From positions 11,036,001 through 11,100,000 of the forward strand of contig CM106586.1 in assembly GCA_048013815.1 (NCBI GenBank): 64,000 nt of DNA. Direction: 5' to 3'. This document shows, piece after piece, positions 1 to 12,684 of this stretch (position 1 is its first letter; the number at the start of each line of letters is the position of its first letter). Below the pieces are notes generated by a model, which was not told the DNA's origin, searched no databases, and saw only the letters and a list, made by a program, of their open reading frames with translations. The stretch comes from Setoptus koraiensis (lineage: Eukaryota > Arthropoda). A program made the translations under genes and the position numbers.

Positions 1-3000
1 ATAATCTGGACAATCGCACGACCACAAATAATGGTAAATTGTTGCGAATCGATTGCTAACCACCACTATCACCATCACATATACCGTTATATATATATGT
101 TATATGCGCTCAATAACGAGTATAATAGATTTATAATAAATGAATCAACTTGCATCAGCAGCTGATTTTGCAGCTGATTCTAGTTGTGTCGTTGGCACCA
201 GCACCACTAATGACCAGTGCATGACCACAACCGCAATCATTTTTTTAGCTCACTGCATTTGTGTGTATATGTGCATATCCGACTGTGTCCGATACACGCA
301 ACGATGATGTGATTGGGCTATCGGGGGTAAAAATGGCCGCTAAAAATACGACCTATAATGAGCATGTGAATAATGGTAATTGATTGAACGCGCGCAAACG
401 TGTTGTCTCTAGGATAAGCCATCGATTGATTGATTCTTTGAAACGCCTATAAGCAATGCTGATGAGCGGCGCTGACTAGCCAAGCAGTGGTCAATGTGAA
501 GCTTATTATAGGTTGAAAAATACATAACTAGTGTGGTTGCGTAACAAACTTGTTGCTTGAGCAAATACTATCGCGCTGCCACTGCTTGTTTGCGCCCTCT
601 TACTTAGGTATGAGCCCGCAAACATCCAGCTGCCGGATAATAAAAACTGTTCACTTGGTCGTGGTTTTAATTTAATTAACTGAAGTAGCAATAATCGTTT
701 ATAATTTCAATCATTAATGATTATTAATTTTGTGTGCATGTGTGGATGCAAATATTCTCTCACTCGCTCAGTGTGAGAGAACATTTGCAGAGAGAATCCC
801 CCGTCTCATAACAAGTTTAATTTAATGCTTTCTATCAAGTCAATTTGAATATGCCCAGGCAACAACTTGATTTATGGTGAGATAGGCCAAAATCGAGTGT
901 GTGAGTTGTGAGCCTCGGCAACAACTCATTCTCAGCCTGACCATTTTGACAAATCTCTCTTCACGCTTGCTCTATAGACATTGCTGACCAGCTACAAAGA
1001 TTAGATCATTGCGATTGGCCTAATCATCATAATGAATTGCCACTAAACAAATGAAGCAAGTTAACATTCTCACACTCAACTCAATTCTAGCACACAACAA
1101 CGGTGCGCTGTTTAACAACGGCAACAATTCAACTGGCTTCAATCGGTCGAAGCTGGCAAAAGAAACGATTCTTTGATTAATTTAATCAATAGAATAAGAA
1201 AAGATATTTAACTTATGAAACTGCAACCTGCGAATTTGCACACTTGCCACATCGGGTCTAAATATCAGCTAATAACAACAACAACAACAACAAATCAGCT
1301 CTAAATGCAACAAGCCAGCCGGCCCTAGAGATATCTCAATTATACAAAAAATGACCTTTTTTCACCTGTGCCAGTTTCTTGTTTATTTCATTATGACGCA
1401 ATCAATGAAAATTGTTGATTAAACTGGCGGTAGTTTAATGATGAAGCCGTTCCAATGATGAATGGTCTTTCGCTTCTCCTCTTTTGCTCCCTTTTGGCTT
1501 CTCCGAAACAGAAGAACAAATTAGACAGATTCCCTCTTTATATATCTTCGGCAATATCTATCATATCCTCTCAGTTTAGATACCCACGTTATCACACCTG
1601 TATGCTTGTGTGAATGAGTGTACTGCAAGGCGGCAATTCTCACACAATCGAGCAGCAGCAGTAGTGATTCATTGTCGGCAGAAATGTTGATCAATGCGCT
1701 CAGTTGCTTTTCACAGATTGCGTGAATACAATTCAATTGTTGCAGCAGAACAAGTGGTCATCACGATTATCCATTATGAATGTTTTGTGATATGAATATC
1801 TCCACATAGTAGGCAGTTGGAATTGCTTAATTAACTTTAGCGCATTATTACGACGGTTACGACTAACATTATGATATCATACTGATGGCGTTTCATCTTT
1901 TGACGCTTGATAGCCAAACCACGATCATTGCCCGTCATGTTGGTAGATCTGGAAGATAAAAGGAAACGGCTTCATTTGTGAGTGTGTGCGTTTGTATACT
2001 CTCTATCTTAGAACATCTTAATTAACGATATTCATCTTCGAATGCATTCGTAGTTGATCAATCTCTCTTTGTAGTTAGTTAACCTAGATTAATGTACCAT
2101 TGTGTTTGATTATGAGCAACTGCACGCAGTGGCACCGGCGGCTACTCTCAAACACACCATCATGGATGCGGTCAATTTGTGTTCAATTTAAATTAAATTG
2201 CTATCTGCGTCATCTATCTTGAACTGTCTATTGAATTAAACGCTGCTGATGATGCTTTCATTTAGTTTAAACTTGACTAACCTGAGCACACATCTACAAT
2301 TGCGCAATGATTTTTCATTCCCTCCGATGACACGAACATCTCTCTAAAGGAAACCATGATCCTACAATACATCGCTGAGCTTAATTTAAACCCAATCTTC
2401 AATCTAATGTGCTATGGTCCGCAATTTACTCATTATCACGATTAGTTCAACACACGTACGCCGATTGTGGTTAGCAACCACAATGCTTGTCTGCCTGCTT
2501 GTAAGTGTCTGTCGTGTATCATTGGCTATCTAGTCATCTTTTATAGATCTCAATAATAATCGTTACGCAATCATCGATGGGCGCAAGGATATTTCCAAGT
2601 TTCTATCTGATAAATGAGAAAACAACTATCAATCGGGTCACGACAATTCTATTTGAAATAAATAGATCTGTTGCAACAGCCAGTTGACCAGTTCATCGTT
2701 TCTCAATGTCAGTGGTCAGCACCGGAGTGATTATGATGAATGATTGCATCACCACTCGCAAAATAATGATTCTAACTATCACTTGGACCACTTTAGCGTT
2801 ACATGAAACGATCAAAAGTTGTTATGCGCGAGCGCAAAACAACAATAAATGTACTATGACTGACCACAACAATGATTTGTTGGGTCCATATCATATTAGG
2901 CGAGACCTCTCTCGTATAATATCCTTTTGTGATAAAGTTTTTGCCGGTCGAAAGTTCCAAACACGAGCCATTTTGATAAACTTGATGTCGTTTCAAGTGC

Positions 3001-3214
3001 TTTTATTCTTTTTCATTGTTCTACCAACTAATCGTTCGATCAATCCATAATCAGGTATACATTTACTTCTTTTTCGAGTATAGGCTAGACTATTCGGAAG
3101 AAGATGAAGAACTGTAGCGTGATGTTGATATGAACGTAGTTGAACTGCTCGATGATAATATTAATCATAATCAAAGAGAAGTCACTCTTTCAGATGAAGA
3201 AGATTTCGATGTTA
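1..3214. other. intergenic, no gene recognised
   Basis: No reading frame here has protein-like composition or a recognisable domain. The longest open frame (2706-3050, plus) gives an unremarkable peptide. Content is AT-rich with small features: a 12-bp near-tandem around CAGCTG E-boxes at 158-180 and a hairpin at 748-788. It could hold distal regulatory DNA of a gene to the left, but nothing in the sequence proves this. Confidence 0.6.
748..788. repeat. inverted repeat, 16-bp arms, 9-bp loop
   Basis: Arms 748-763 and 773-788 are reverse complements except at one position. The core is TTCTCTCAC facing GTGAGAGAA. The single mismatch is A-C on the plus strand but a U-G wobble if the minus strand is transcribed. 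The stem is too short for a canonical animal pre-miRNA; function unknown. Confidence 0.6.
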
Positions 3215-3448
3215 TCAAGGATCGTTTTCCATGTCTCTGAATTTCTTTCGCAAGTCCCTGCCCTTGTTTTGGTACCATTTAGGTCTGGGTGTGTAGGTCA
3301 ACACTTGCAATTGTTCCATGTTGGGTGCCTCAGTAACCATGTTGTAAGACCTATTAATAACCTCTGATTTGAGCAATGAGTCGTCACTCGCAACGGGACT
3401 TGGGAAAGGCAATGTGTTTTCATATTGTATTATTCTGAGATGCAGCGT
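3215..3448 (-). other. possible 3' exon of the zinc-finger gene
   Basis: Just downstream of the zinc-finger gene, and in a different minus-strand frame, an open frame ends with a stop at 3215-3217. Its last 45 or so residues (from ...NMVTEAPNMEQLQVL to RKKFRDMENDP) have varied, charged, protein-like composition. An AG that could act as acceptor (TCTCAG) lies near 3435, inside the tail of the upstream frame. I infer that an alternative or true last exon could join here. I did not find a convincing donor, so this may be chance. Confidence 0.2.
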
Positions 3449-5117
3449 TAAGATCTAATGGCCCAGTTCTAGCATCATATAGAAGCTCTGGTTGGTGTTG
3501 TGGCAGCTGATTCTTGGTCAAATAAATTAATTGCATGATCAAATTGACACTATTGGTTATTTCGTTCTTGTGATCATTCATCATATGAGTCTTGAGCCAT
3601 TTTATTGATTTGAAACGCCTGTCACACATCGGACAAGCTTCGGTATAATGACTAAAATATCTATTGTTGTTACTATTCGTTTGGTTAGATGGACCACTAG
3701 TTGTGTGGTTGGTCGATATGAACTTTGAGGTGCTCTGATTTGATGACAGACTAGGCAGGCCCATTGAATTTGAGCCATTTATCAATCCCATTTGCTGACC
3801 CATCAAGACAGAAAAGACATCTTGATTGGTCTGGGGTGCTTGGTTTACGCTGGCCGCATGTGGATGATGCTGATTACGCAATATCTGGTCTACTATTATA
3901 GATGGAGACAAATGACCTGAAGCCAGCTGGTTTGATAATGTGCTAAAAGCGCTCGGGTCTGTCTTGAGAGATGTTGCCAATGATTGCAATATAGTGATGG
4001 CTACCGATTGTTTTTGCTGTTGAGGCGATGAACGAGATGATGTTGCATCAGAGCAATTGGATGAAGATTTATCTTTGTTTGTTTTGTGACTACTATGATT
4101 TTTATTTTCGGAAACATTACGTTGATCTAATTGTTGTTGTTTTTGTTGGATGCTACTGGTCAGATCGCTAATCAGTTTAAATTGTTTGGGATTCATTAGC
4201 ATTTCTAATAGAGGATTAGTTTGTTGCTGCTCTGTACTACCAGGTGCAATCTGAGAAGATGCTGTACCGAATGAGTTTGAAACTTGATTCTGTTGTTGTA
4301 TTTGTTGGCCTTGCTTGAATAGTGTTGCTTGCTGAAATAATGTCTGAGTTGGATGAGGTTGATCATCACTGGCAATACCATGAGTATTTTGTTTGTGTAC
4401 CTTTAAAAAGTATTTAGAGCATAGTTCTTTATGGCATATATCACAAACCACTCCACCCATGCTATTGCCGCCTATAATGGTGGCTATTTGGCGTTGATCA
4501 TGACTAAAACTATTGATGTTATTATTACTGTCACTACCATCGTCTTTATCTTGATATTGTTTTGGTTGTTCCAAATTGATACCGTGCATCTTTAACATGT
4601 GTGTTTTCATGAAGTACTTATTGCAAAGTTCCTTATTACAAATAGTACAATAATTTATTCTTGATTGCGCCGGATGACTAATTTGATTTATCTGAGCTAA
4701 ATTGACTTGATTGGCTGCAGCAACAGTGGCAGCGGCGGCCGCTTGCTGAAACAGATTTTGCGAAGGTATTTTGTTAGCTTGATTGCATGCTAAGCTAGTC
4801 AAAAAAGCTACTTGTTGCTGTTGGATAAGCTGATGATAATGATCGATGGCTGATATACTGCTCTTGTTGACATTGTTGATTTTGCCACCGCCTGCCATGA
4901 AGTTGGCCAAATAGTTGGCCAAGATTATGGGGTCAGCTGAGGCTTGTTGCTGAAGCATGGCGGCGTTGAGGGCCATCAATAGTTGATTATTACAATGTTG
5001 TTGTTGTTGTTGTTGTTGTTGATTTACATTGGCGTCGGTGAATGACGAGTCATCATTGGAACAAGTATCAATGTTTAGATTGGCACAAGTATCGGCGGTT
5101 GTTTGTTGATTTGTCAT
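3420..5117 (-). CDS. C2H2 zinc-finger protein, probable transcription regulator
   Basis: Single open frame of 565 residues starting at an ATG at 5117. Three C2H2 fingers are visible: C157-C160-H173-H178, C225-C228-H241-H246 and C495-C498-H511-H516, all C-x2-C-x12-H-x4-H. The first two are near-duplicates sharing KELC(N/S)KYF(M/L)K before the first His and HG after the last, so they behave as a pair. The third is a distant C-terminal finger. Between them lie long Gln-, Asn- and Ser-rich stretches, including a poly-Gln run near residue 35. The layout suggests a nuclear DNA- or RNA-binding regulator; I do not recognise a specific orthologue. The long gene-free tracts on both sides would suit a developmental regulator with distant enhancers (inference). 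The C-terminus may be altered by splicing. Confidence 0.85.
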   Translation of the reverse strand: MTNQQTTADTCANLNIDTCSNDDSSFTDANVNQQQQQQQQHCNNQLLMALNAAMLQQQASADPIILANYLANFMAGGGKINNVNKSSISAIDHYHQLIQQQQVAFLTSLACNQANKIPSQNLFQQAAAAATVAAANQVNLAQINQISHPAQSRINYCTICNKELCNKYFMKTHMLKMHGINLEQPKQYQDKDDGSDSNNNINSFSHDQRQIATIIGGNSMGGVVCDICHKELCSKYFLKVHKQNTHGIASDDQPHPTQTLFQQATLFKQGQQIQQQNQVSNSFGTASSQIAPGSTEQQQTNPLLEMLMNPKQFKLISDLTSSIQQKQQQLDQRNVSENKNHSSHKTNKDKSSSNCSDATSSRSSPQQQKQSVAITILQSLATSLKTDPSAFSTLSNQLASGHLSPSIIVDQILRNQHHPHAASVNQAPQTNQDVFSVLMGQQMGLINGSNSMGLPSLSSNQSTSKFISTNHTTSGPSNQTNSNNNRYFSHYTEACPMCDRRFKSIKWLKTHMMNDHKNEITNSVNLIMQLIYLTKNQLPQHQPELLYDARTGPLDLNAASQNNTI

Positions 5118-5302
5118 ATTGATGGCTGTCGTATTAATTATTATTTATTATTATTAATTATTATTTATATATATAAAATGACGATCGCGCAAAAAGATTC
5201 GATCCACTGCTAGCACAAAACACGACTGGCACAATGCTGCCACCGGTGCTCTCGAGGGACGCTCAAATTTGCGCACGGCGCACACTGTTTGCGCATTTGT
5301 TC

Positions 5303-5339
5303 CACACACACACACACACACGCACACACACACACACAC
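5303..5339. repeat. (CA)n microsatellite
   Basis: About 18 CA dinucleotides with one CG interruption, roughly 190 bp upstream of the zinc-finger start codon. It generates spurious poly-Cys/Val and poly-His/Thr frames on both strands. Confidence 0.95.
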
Positions 5340-8250
5340 GCAACATTTGCGCCACACTTTGGATGGTGTGAGCAATGATGTAAATATTGTTGGCAAACAA
5401 ACATTCGAAATTCGAATGCTCTCAAATGCTAATCCCCTATTTGCCCATCGAGCATGCGCACTGCATCAATTCGATCGGACATTGTGGAAACATTGTTCGC
5501 TCTAATATAGGCCAATCGAGCCCTTTGTGCGTGGCTGCATGCATTACAGCACTACATTGAGACTCATACTCATGTGCGCGTTCACACAATTCATAAGTGT
5601 GACTAACTGAATCAAATTCGAAAGACGCCCCCTGGCGTTAGCTGGGAGCTCCGCCTAAGCGGGCCGCAAAAATTTGAATCAATCGAAGATTATTCTTTTT
5701 TCTATTGTTTGTTTTTTAGCGAAATTCTCTTTATCTCTTTCTGCGCTGAGCGACTGTGTGAGCCAGTGCCTTGCCAGAGAATAATAATATATATGGGAGC
5801 GCAATTAACGCTCTCATATTTGCACTGACGCCCCACGCTAGACCTAAAACTAAGATTATATTGTCGCCATTTTGCATGCATCTGCTGCAAATCAATTGCA
5901 CGGCGGTTAGCTGGCTTCGATTGTGGTTCAGACTGTGCGCTCGTCGTCATCATTAGTATCACTTGTGAGTTCGCCGCTGAGTTCGCCGCTGAATTTAGCC
6001 GCTTCGAAACGCTAATCAGTGTGGCTCAAAAGCTGACTGCTTGATTTGATAAGAACTAAACTTGTGAGCGCTGGATAATCGCGCGTTCACGCGCCACGAG
6101 ACGCTACTGCTCGCCTATTGGAATCTTAATCTATTGGATACTAGCAAAATTCTTAAATTAACAACAACATGCAATATATTAGATTATTTTGATTCACACT
6201 AAGAATGCTGTTAATGTGCTGGGCAGAGTTCACTCAAGATATCATGGAGCTTATCTAACATTTGAATCATCATCATCATCTTCAATGATGCCTCACCAAA
6301 ACTAGCGCTAGCTTGTGCAAACCAATTTAGCTGAGTTAGATAATAAGCTGCAAAATAATAATAATACTAATAGTAATAATAATCTGTGCAGCTAACAATA
6401 GCACACACACACAACGGATGAGCTTACTGTTTGCCAGACTGGAGACTAATTATGCTGTAACAATTGAAATTTTTTGACAATTATTATCTCTAAATAAAAT
6501 CTAGCCGGAGACGGAGGCAGCTTGCATAAACTGAAAACATACAAAAAGCGCTCATCTAAAGCGCATTAATACTTGTTGTCGCAACATCAGCAGCAGCAGT
6601 TGTCGTCGATGCCGTCGTCGTAGTCGTCGTCGTCGTCTTCGTTGAAGTTGTTTCTCCTCTTTGACTTGATTTGGTAGTTGCCGTTGCCATACTCGTCGCC
6701 GTCGTAGTCGTTGCTCACCCTGTGTTTCCACTGACTATGGACAACGAGACTAACTGGCAACTTTTTTTGCGTTTTTGTAAAAAATCACCCTTACTCCCAC
6801 TCTGACTACTGCTGGTATCGTCGATCTGATCAGAGAATATTCTCGAACATACACATTATATCATGTCATATTGTCAAGTGCTCCCGCAGCATGAACATTG
6901 TAAACATTGTGAGCATCGGTGCCATTGATTTGATGGCGCCACTGCACGGCATCGAAGCCAGCGAAATAATAAAAAATGACAGAAAGAGCAGGTTTTTTTT
7001 CAGTTTCTGCTCGTACCTATCGAATTTTTTCTTGTTTATTCGCAAACTGGATAACTCGCGCTGGCGCGCGCGCGCTCTTCTTTTTCTCCTGTCAAATTTT
7101 TGCACCAATTTCGCGCGCTTCTTGCATCAAGTGATCAAGTAATCGACAGAGAGAAAGATAGAGAGAATGGAGTATGGTTTTTAACCAAGATTATCATTTC
7201 AGATTATTAGATTACCAGATTGCGCTTGTGCTGCAAAGCTGTTGCTGGCGCTCAATAGTTGTTTGTTGAATGCATACATGCGCACCATATCCATATGAGT
7301 ATAAAGTTGTCTGAAGAACGCATGCACTGCTGATAATCTAGCATATAATATTTATATATAAGCTTGGCCCCACATCATGCGAGCCACGTCGAAACAGCTG
7401 AGAGATGTTGTGAAAGATGATGCGATCGAAGATAAGACTGTGAATGAAATAAGTAAGATGTTGAAAACTCGTTTATTCCTCGCACACACGAGAGCCGGGC
7501 TTTGCATCATTAACTTTAATTGGCTGACTACCAGCCCAAACTAGATTACGCAGTGTGTTACAACGAGCGAGCGTATCAATAATACAAGGCGGTCTAAAAC
7601 AAATTATCAATCGAAGCGACCTTTTCACAATTATTACTCATTTGTTTTGATTTGTTCCTATTGCGAGCATTCAGATATGATTCGCGCCGACACTGTTACG
7701 CCCATAGACTTGATTTGGGGCAGTAATGCCTTACTCAGCACGTGAGCAACCAAACAAACAAACTAGATCGGTCCGTTTGACCGTGTCAACTCGCTGTCAG
7801 CTGCTCTCCCGAAATCGTTAGAAACGAGATATCCAGAGATATCGAGCTTCGAGCGAAGCTTTAATAAAAATAATTCTAATTACAGTATGCAAATAATTTA
7901 ACGTATACTGCGCAATTCAACGGCGACGACGACAACAATCGCTTTTGAGGCCGCTGCCAAGGATCGCAATGGTTCTGTGCCTAGTGGCGACATTCTTCAC
8001 TTGATTGCATAAATAAGCATTAATAAGTTAGTGGTGATTATAAGTTGGTGTGATAAAGGAAAAATGTTCATTAATTTCAATCTATCGGCTGGATTATCGG
8101 CACCACTATTCGCTCCTCCCGCTCGCACTCGCCTCTGATGGCCGTCACAGCCTAAGTAATGTCTGAACTTGCTCGAATGAATTACCGAGGGACCAGTATT
8201 GAAAGGAGACATAGTTTAAATCAATTATCATCCTTCATACAAACGCACAC

Positions 8251-8288
8251 ATATAAATATATATATATTTATATATATATATATATAT
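8251..8288. repeat. (AT)n microsatellite
   Basis: Almost pure alternating AT over about 38 bp with one TTT interruption. Confidence 0.9.
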
Positions 8289-10660
8289 GCATGCACATAA
8301 ATATATCTCAATATAGAGAGATGTGCAATAATCAATATTTTAATTACTTGAGGGATGCACGCGTCATAGTGCAAACGTTGGCCCTCAAAAAATGTTTTTG
8401 GCGCCCGTCGGCGCCCCGTTCGAAAAAAATGATAGAAAGCGGAGAAATGGAAGGAAGAAGGGCCAAGAGGAGGCAGACAAAAAATAAAGAGGTTTTTTGT
8501 TTTCACTTCCCGTGTTCCTTTATTCCCTCTTTTCTTTTTCTCTCACTCGCTCGCTCGCTCGCTGGGCGGCTTAGGCGTCCTCGTTCGTCTAGTAAACATT
8601 ATGATTATTTTCTTTCAGAGTCTTCACAAGTTGATCTGATAGTGGGCCCAATTTTATCTTGGGGCTCACATCAAGAGCGCTAGCGTTGTTTTTGTTATCT
8701 CAGTAGTTGACGCCACAGTTTCGTGGCCCATTACAGCCCATCGCGATTGGCGCTCGTTTCATATCTTTTCGGCATTCATCTATGCAAGATTATAGGACGT
8801 TAATTATGAAGAATTGAAAGAATACTACACACAAGATGAATTCTGCCTTCATTTACATCCCACACAAGCCCTCTTCTCTTCCTGCCTCCTCTAGCGCCCT
8901 CCCCCCCCCCACCGATTTCTTTCGAGACTACACGCGACAGGCCACGATTGAACGCAATTCAAGTGCACGTGCTGAGGGCGCAACGGGATCACGTGCCCTG
9001 CGCCATTCTGTACTGGCTAGGTCGTCGATGGTGGTTCTTTGCTTGCTTGGGTGTTTCTTTGCGGAGAGCGGGTGTTCATTGCTATTGCTATCATTCTGTA
9101 CACAGCAAGCGAGTAGTAAAAACTAGGCCGCCCATTGTAAGTGGTGCCCCCCAAGTTGGCTTGATTGGACTTGGCGGTTGTCAGTAGAGCAAACAGAAGA
9201 AGTAAATATAGCTCCGTTCTGGGCGTGCGTTCAGTTTGTGGGCGAGAGAGGGTAACGAACACAAAAAAAAATCTAATCAAACATAATTAAACTTTTAATT
9301 ACTCACGATCATGGCGCTATGTTCTCGACCGAGAGAAAGGCTCCTCCGTGTGCCAGTGCCACGTATACATTTTTGGGAATTTCTTTCAAATCGGGCCATT
9401 CTGGTTGGCCACGTGTTTGTGCCTCCATTTTAATGCAAATAGCTCATCGGATGAACGATATCGTCATCGTGGCGATGATGTCACCTCACTGCAGCGATGA
9501 CTCCTACAACCATCAGCACGGAAATGACGCTGATCCACATTCGAACACCCCCATGCATGACCGCAATATGCTCGTGAAATTTGCGTGCCAACCCGGCTGC
9601 TATTTTATGATTCTACGTTGACGTATGGCCCATCATTACAATCTGCCAGGTAATCTCTCTCCCCGATGCTAATGTCTGAAAGAGAGAGAGAAAGCAGGTC
9701 CTGTTGTGGTGCAAAACACAACGAATTACAACAATCAACATGCTCGTCGCAAACAACAACAACCATTGTCTTGTGTCCGCATTAAAACAATGGCAGCCAC
9801 ACAAATATGGAATTTGGAGAATTTGGCCTCTATTACACAACCTTTAATTCTAATTCACAAATTAACAATACTTGATATTCCGCATCAACATGAGCATCAT
9901 CGCTCTTTTTTGATACTCATGTTCACTCTGTTGTTAACAAGTCGGTAGTGGTCAGTATCGGGCACAAGGGTGAATGGAAGAAGGAGAGCAGACCTATAGC
10001 TGATAGTTCATTAGTGTTTGTTAAGGTTCTGTTTTGTTTTGATAAATCCAAATCCATTAACCCCACCCAGAAATTCAATGTTCCAAAAACGCTCATGTGC
10101 GCTGCTCCAAACAGTGGTCCATTGTGTGGTCGTAGCTTGTGGTTGTAATTTATCAACAACAACAATTAATTAATTTCTTTTATCTTTGCCCTCTCGCTCT
10201 CACTCTGCCGGGCACACTACACTATTGCACTATCCAAGAACTGTTGGTTGTGTAATAGTTTGCTAATAAAACTTATTTAAGCGAGCATGCGTGTGTTAAA
10301 GTGTATATTGTAAAACAACCGCTAATAGTGATTTGCATGGTGGCAACAGCATGTAATTCAATATGGGCTTGGTCATTTGCATTGCTATCAGTGAGCGATC
10401 ATGATGATGGTAATAATGTGATGTATAAATGAAAAACTTTTGTTACCTAGATTAAAGTTAATTATTGATTCAGGTAATAGTAAGATCATTCTTTATCATC
10501 TTCAAGGCAATAGATCCTTGCCAGAGTTCTTCTCGCAAGATTGCATTTGCTCTGCGCTCAAATAGGTCAACGGATGGCTGTAAATTTGTTATAATGTTTC
10601 CTGCTGGAACATTACCACATTGTGATTAAAATTGCCACTAATAACAATAATAATGAAATT

Positions 10661-10714
10661 GCCAGCTATTGACACACAGAACAAAGAGCCGGCTATTGAC
10701 AAACAGAACATAGG
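10661..10714 (+). repeat. 27-bp direct repeat, two copies
   Basis: Units 10661-10687 and 10688-10714 share GCC(A/G)GCTATTGACA(C/A)ACAGAACA. The period is a multiple of three, and the repeat lies in a 56-codon frame opening at an ATG at 10651 and closing at a TAG at 10819. The frame therefore encodes a duplicated 9-residue block (PAID-x-QN). No homologue is recognised and coding status is unproven. Confidence 0.5.
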
Positions 10715-12684
10715 GCCAAATATTGCCAATGTTGGTGCATTGTCGTCATTGCGTCATAGCGTTAAGTTGAGCCCACATGAGAGTGAAATTCAAACCAAAT
10801 GTCCCATCCATTGGCGATAGCTCTTATACACAATAGTGGCGAGGCTGATCCATGTAATTGATTGCAAGAGTTACGAGATAATTGTTAGTCTAGACTGTTA
10901 TACACAGACTTGTTAGAGGGACGAGCGTAAACAGTGAAATGAGCCCTCTGCATACATTGTTTGTATCGTCGATGTGGGGAGCGCAATTTATCCATATTAC
11001 GCAAATGAAGCAATTGCTGTTAATCGTTGCAGCAACAAGAACAGAAGATTTCAATCTTTTTACTCCTCTGTAAACTGTGCAACGTGACCGCAATTGAAAC
11101 GCTTTATTGCTGTTTGTTTCACATTTGATAACTAATAACCAAATAACTATCTAACTTACCTTAGAAGAAACACGGTTTGTTTGTTATGTAAATGGCGCTC
11201 CTATATTATACATGATAGCTGTATAAGCGTGTGTGTGTGTGTGTAAATTACTGTGAAAAAATTCATTCATTTTTTTACATCATTTATATGGGTCGCGCGG
11301 CTCAATCAATTTAAATTGTTTGTTGCTATCACACGAAATGAGAGAGGGAGAGCATATCAAGCAATTCGAATCAACTTTGCATGCCGCCCTGTAGTGTAGC
11401 CTGGAGGTAAACAGTGATCAATTACCTTTTCGCTCATCACCACACAATCAACAAGAGACTACCACATTTGCTACGTGTGAGTTCTTTCTAGACTCTTGAC
11501 TCAATTCGGCCAGATACGATCACAAATGGCCGCCTCTATGTATTATGTAATATGTAAGTTTAGGTTTGTGTCCATTGTTTATTGCAACTAGTTTATTCAT
11601 TATTATCATTAAGTAACAATAATAGCTGCCGGACAAGCCGCCACCTTCGCTGTACCGATGGTATTAGGCGAAGCGGTAGCCGACATTTTTGCCGCAACCG
11701 TTGTGCCGGCTTCTTGATTAGGCGGTTACGCAACCTGGCGTTACTATGGTCCCAAATTAATCACATTAGCCATGTTTGCATCGATGAATGCTCGGCCATC
11801 ACGATTATTACTTTATACAGGATAGGAAATTATTATCGCCACCGGGATCGAGCTCAATTGTTTATTTTCTACATAACCGCAAAACATTAACTACCAACAA
11901 ACAATTGTAACGACAACACACCTCCATTCATTGTTCCGATATTCCTCAATTTTGCGTGTGATCTCGCCCCGGAGGTCGTTCCAGAGTTTCTCAACTCACA
12001 GATAAGCAAGTGGTCTTTACAAGTCCAGTATAGTGCGTCTAGATGAATAATTAATATATGTAGATTGAAATAATTGCTATATGTAATAGTTCTGGTGACA
12101 GTTTGCAGTTTCCCAACAACTTGCGAATGAAAAATGTCGGCTAAACAAGTTTGTAATACGCGCCAACTGCAGACCAGCTCCATTGTGTGCTCGTCTAATG
12201 GCACAGTTCAAGATGTTGAGCAATAAAATATAAGAGCGAAATCTCGCATGTCCAGCTCTTTCAACGTGTCAATGCGCCCTCTCAAGTCGCTGAAAGTAGT
12301 TACAATTTTATTGTTTACACCACAATAAGCTTGTGCGTAAACACACAATAAACAAAAATATTTTTTTTTGTTCTTCGCCTCTGCGTAATTTCAATACATT
12401 CGTGTGGGAATAGTTCGAGAATATTATTATTATATCATTATTATTGTTTTTGCAAATATCGCCCTACAACAGCGTAGATTTGTTTCGCAGACACTCTGGA
12501 TCGTTAGTCGTGGCATCATAAGGAGTAAGGATAATTATTATATTATTGTTGAGCTCCGCTACGATTTTCAGAACCCATAACAACGTAAGCGGCGAATAGC
12601 AACAACAACAGTATTCATCTTTTCCACTGGCTAATATATATTAAAATACTGGCTGACAACGACAACAACAACATTTGGAGAGAG

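Larger units (their letters stand above)
5118..12684. other. 7.5-kb gene-free interval
   Basis: No frame longer than about 175 codons and none with recognisable domains; the longest (8159-8683, plus) runs through an AT microsatellite and GC-poor simple sequence. Contents are scattered TGA/ATT-rich DNA, CAA/CAG/CGT runs near 6590-6720, an AT repeat at 8251-8288 and a GT run near 11229. It lies between the zinc-finger gene (minus) and the OTU-like gene (plus), so it holds the upstream regions of both. Confidence 0.6.

Noticed and set aside
2706-3050. 114-codon plus frame before the zinc-finger gene
   Set aside because: Composition is like random AT-rich DNA, no domain, and a similar frame is open on the other strand.
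8159-8683. 174-codon plus frame
   Set aside because: Runs through an AT microsatellite and (CTCG)n simple sequence, with no protein-like region.
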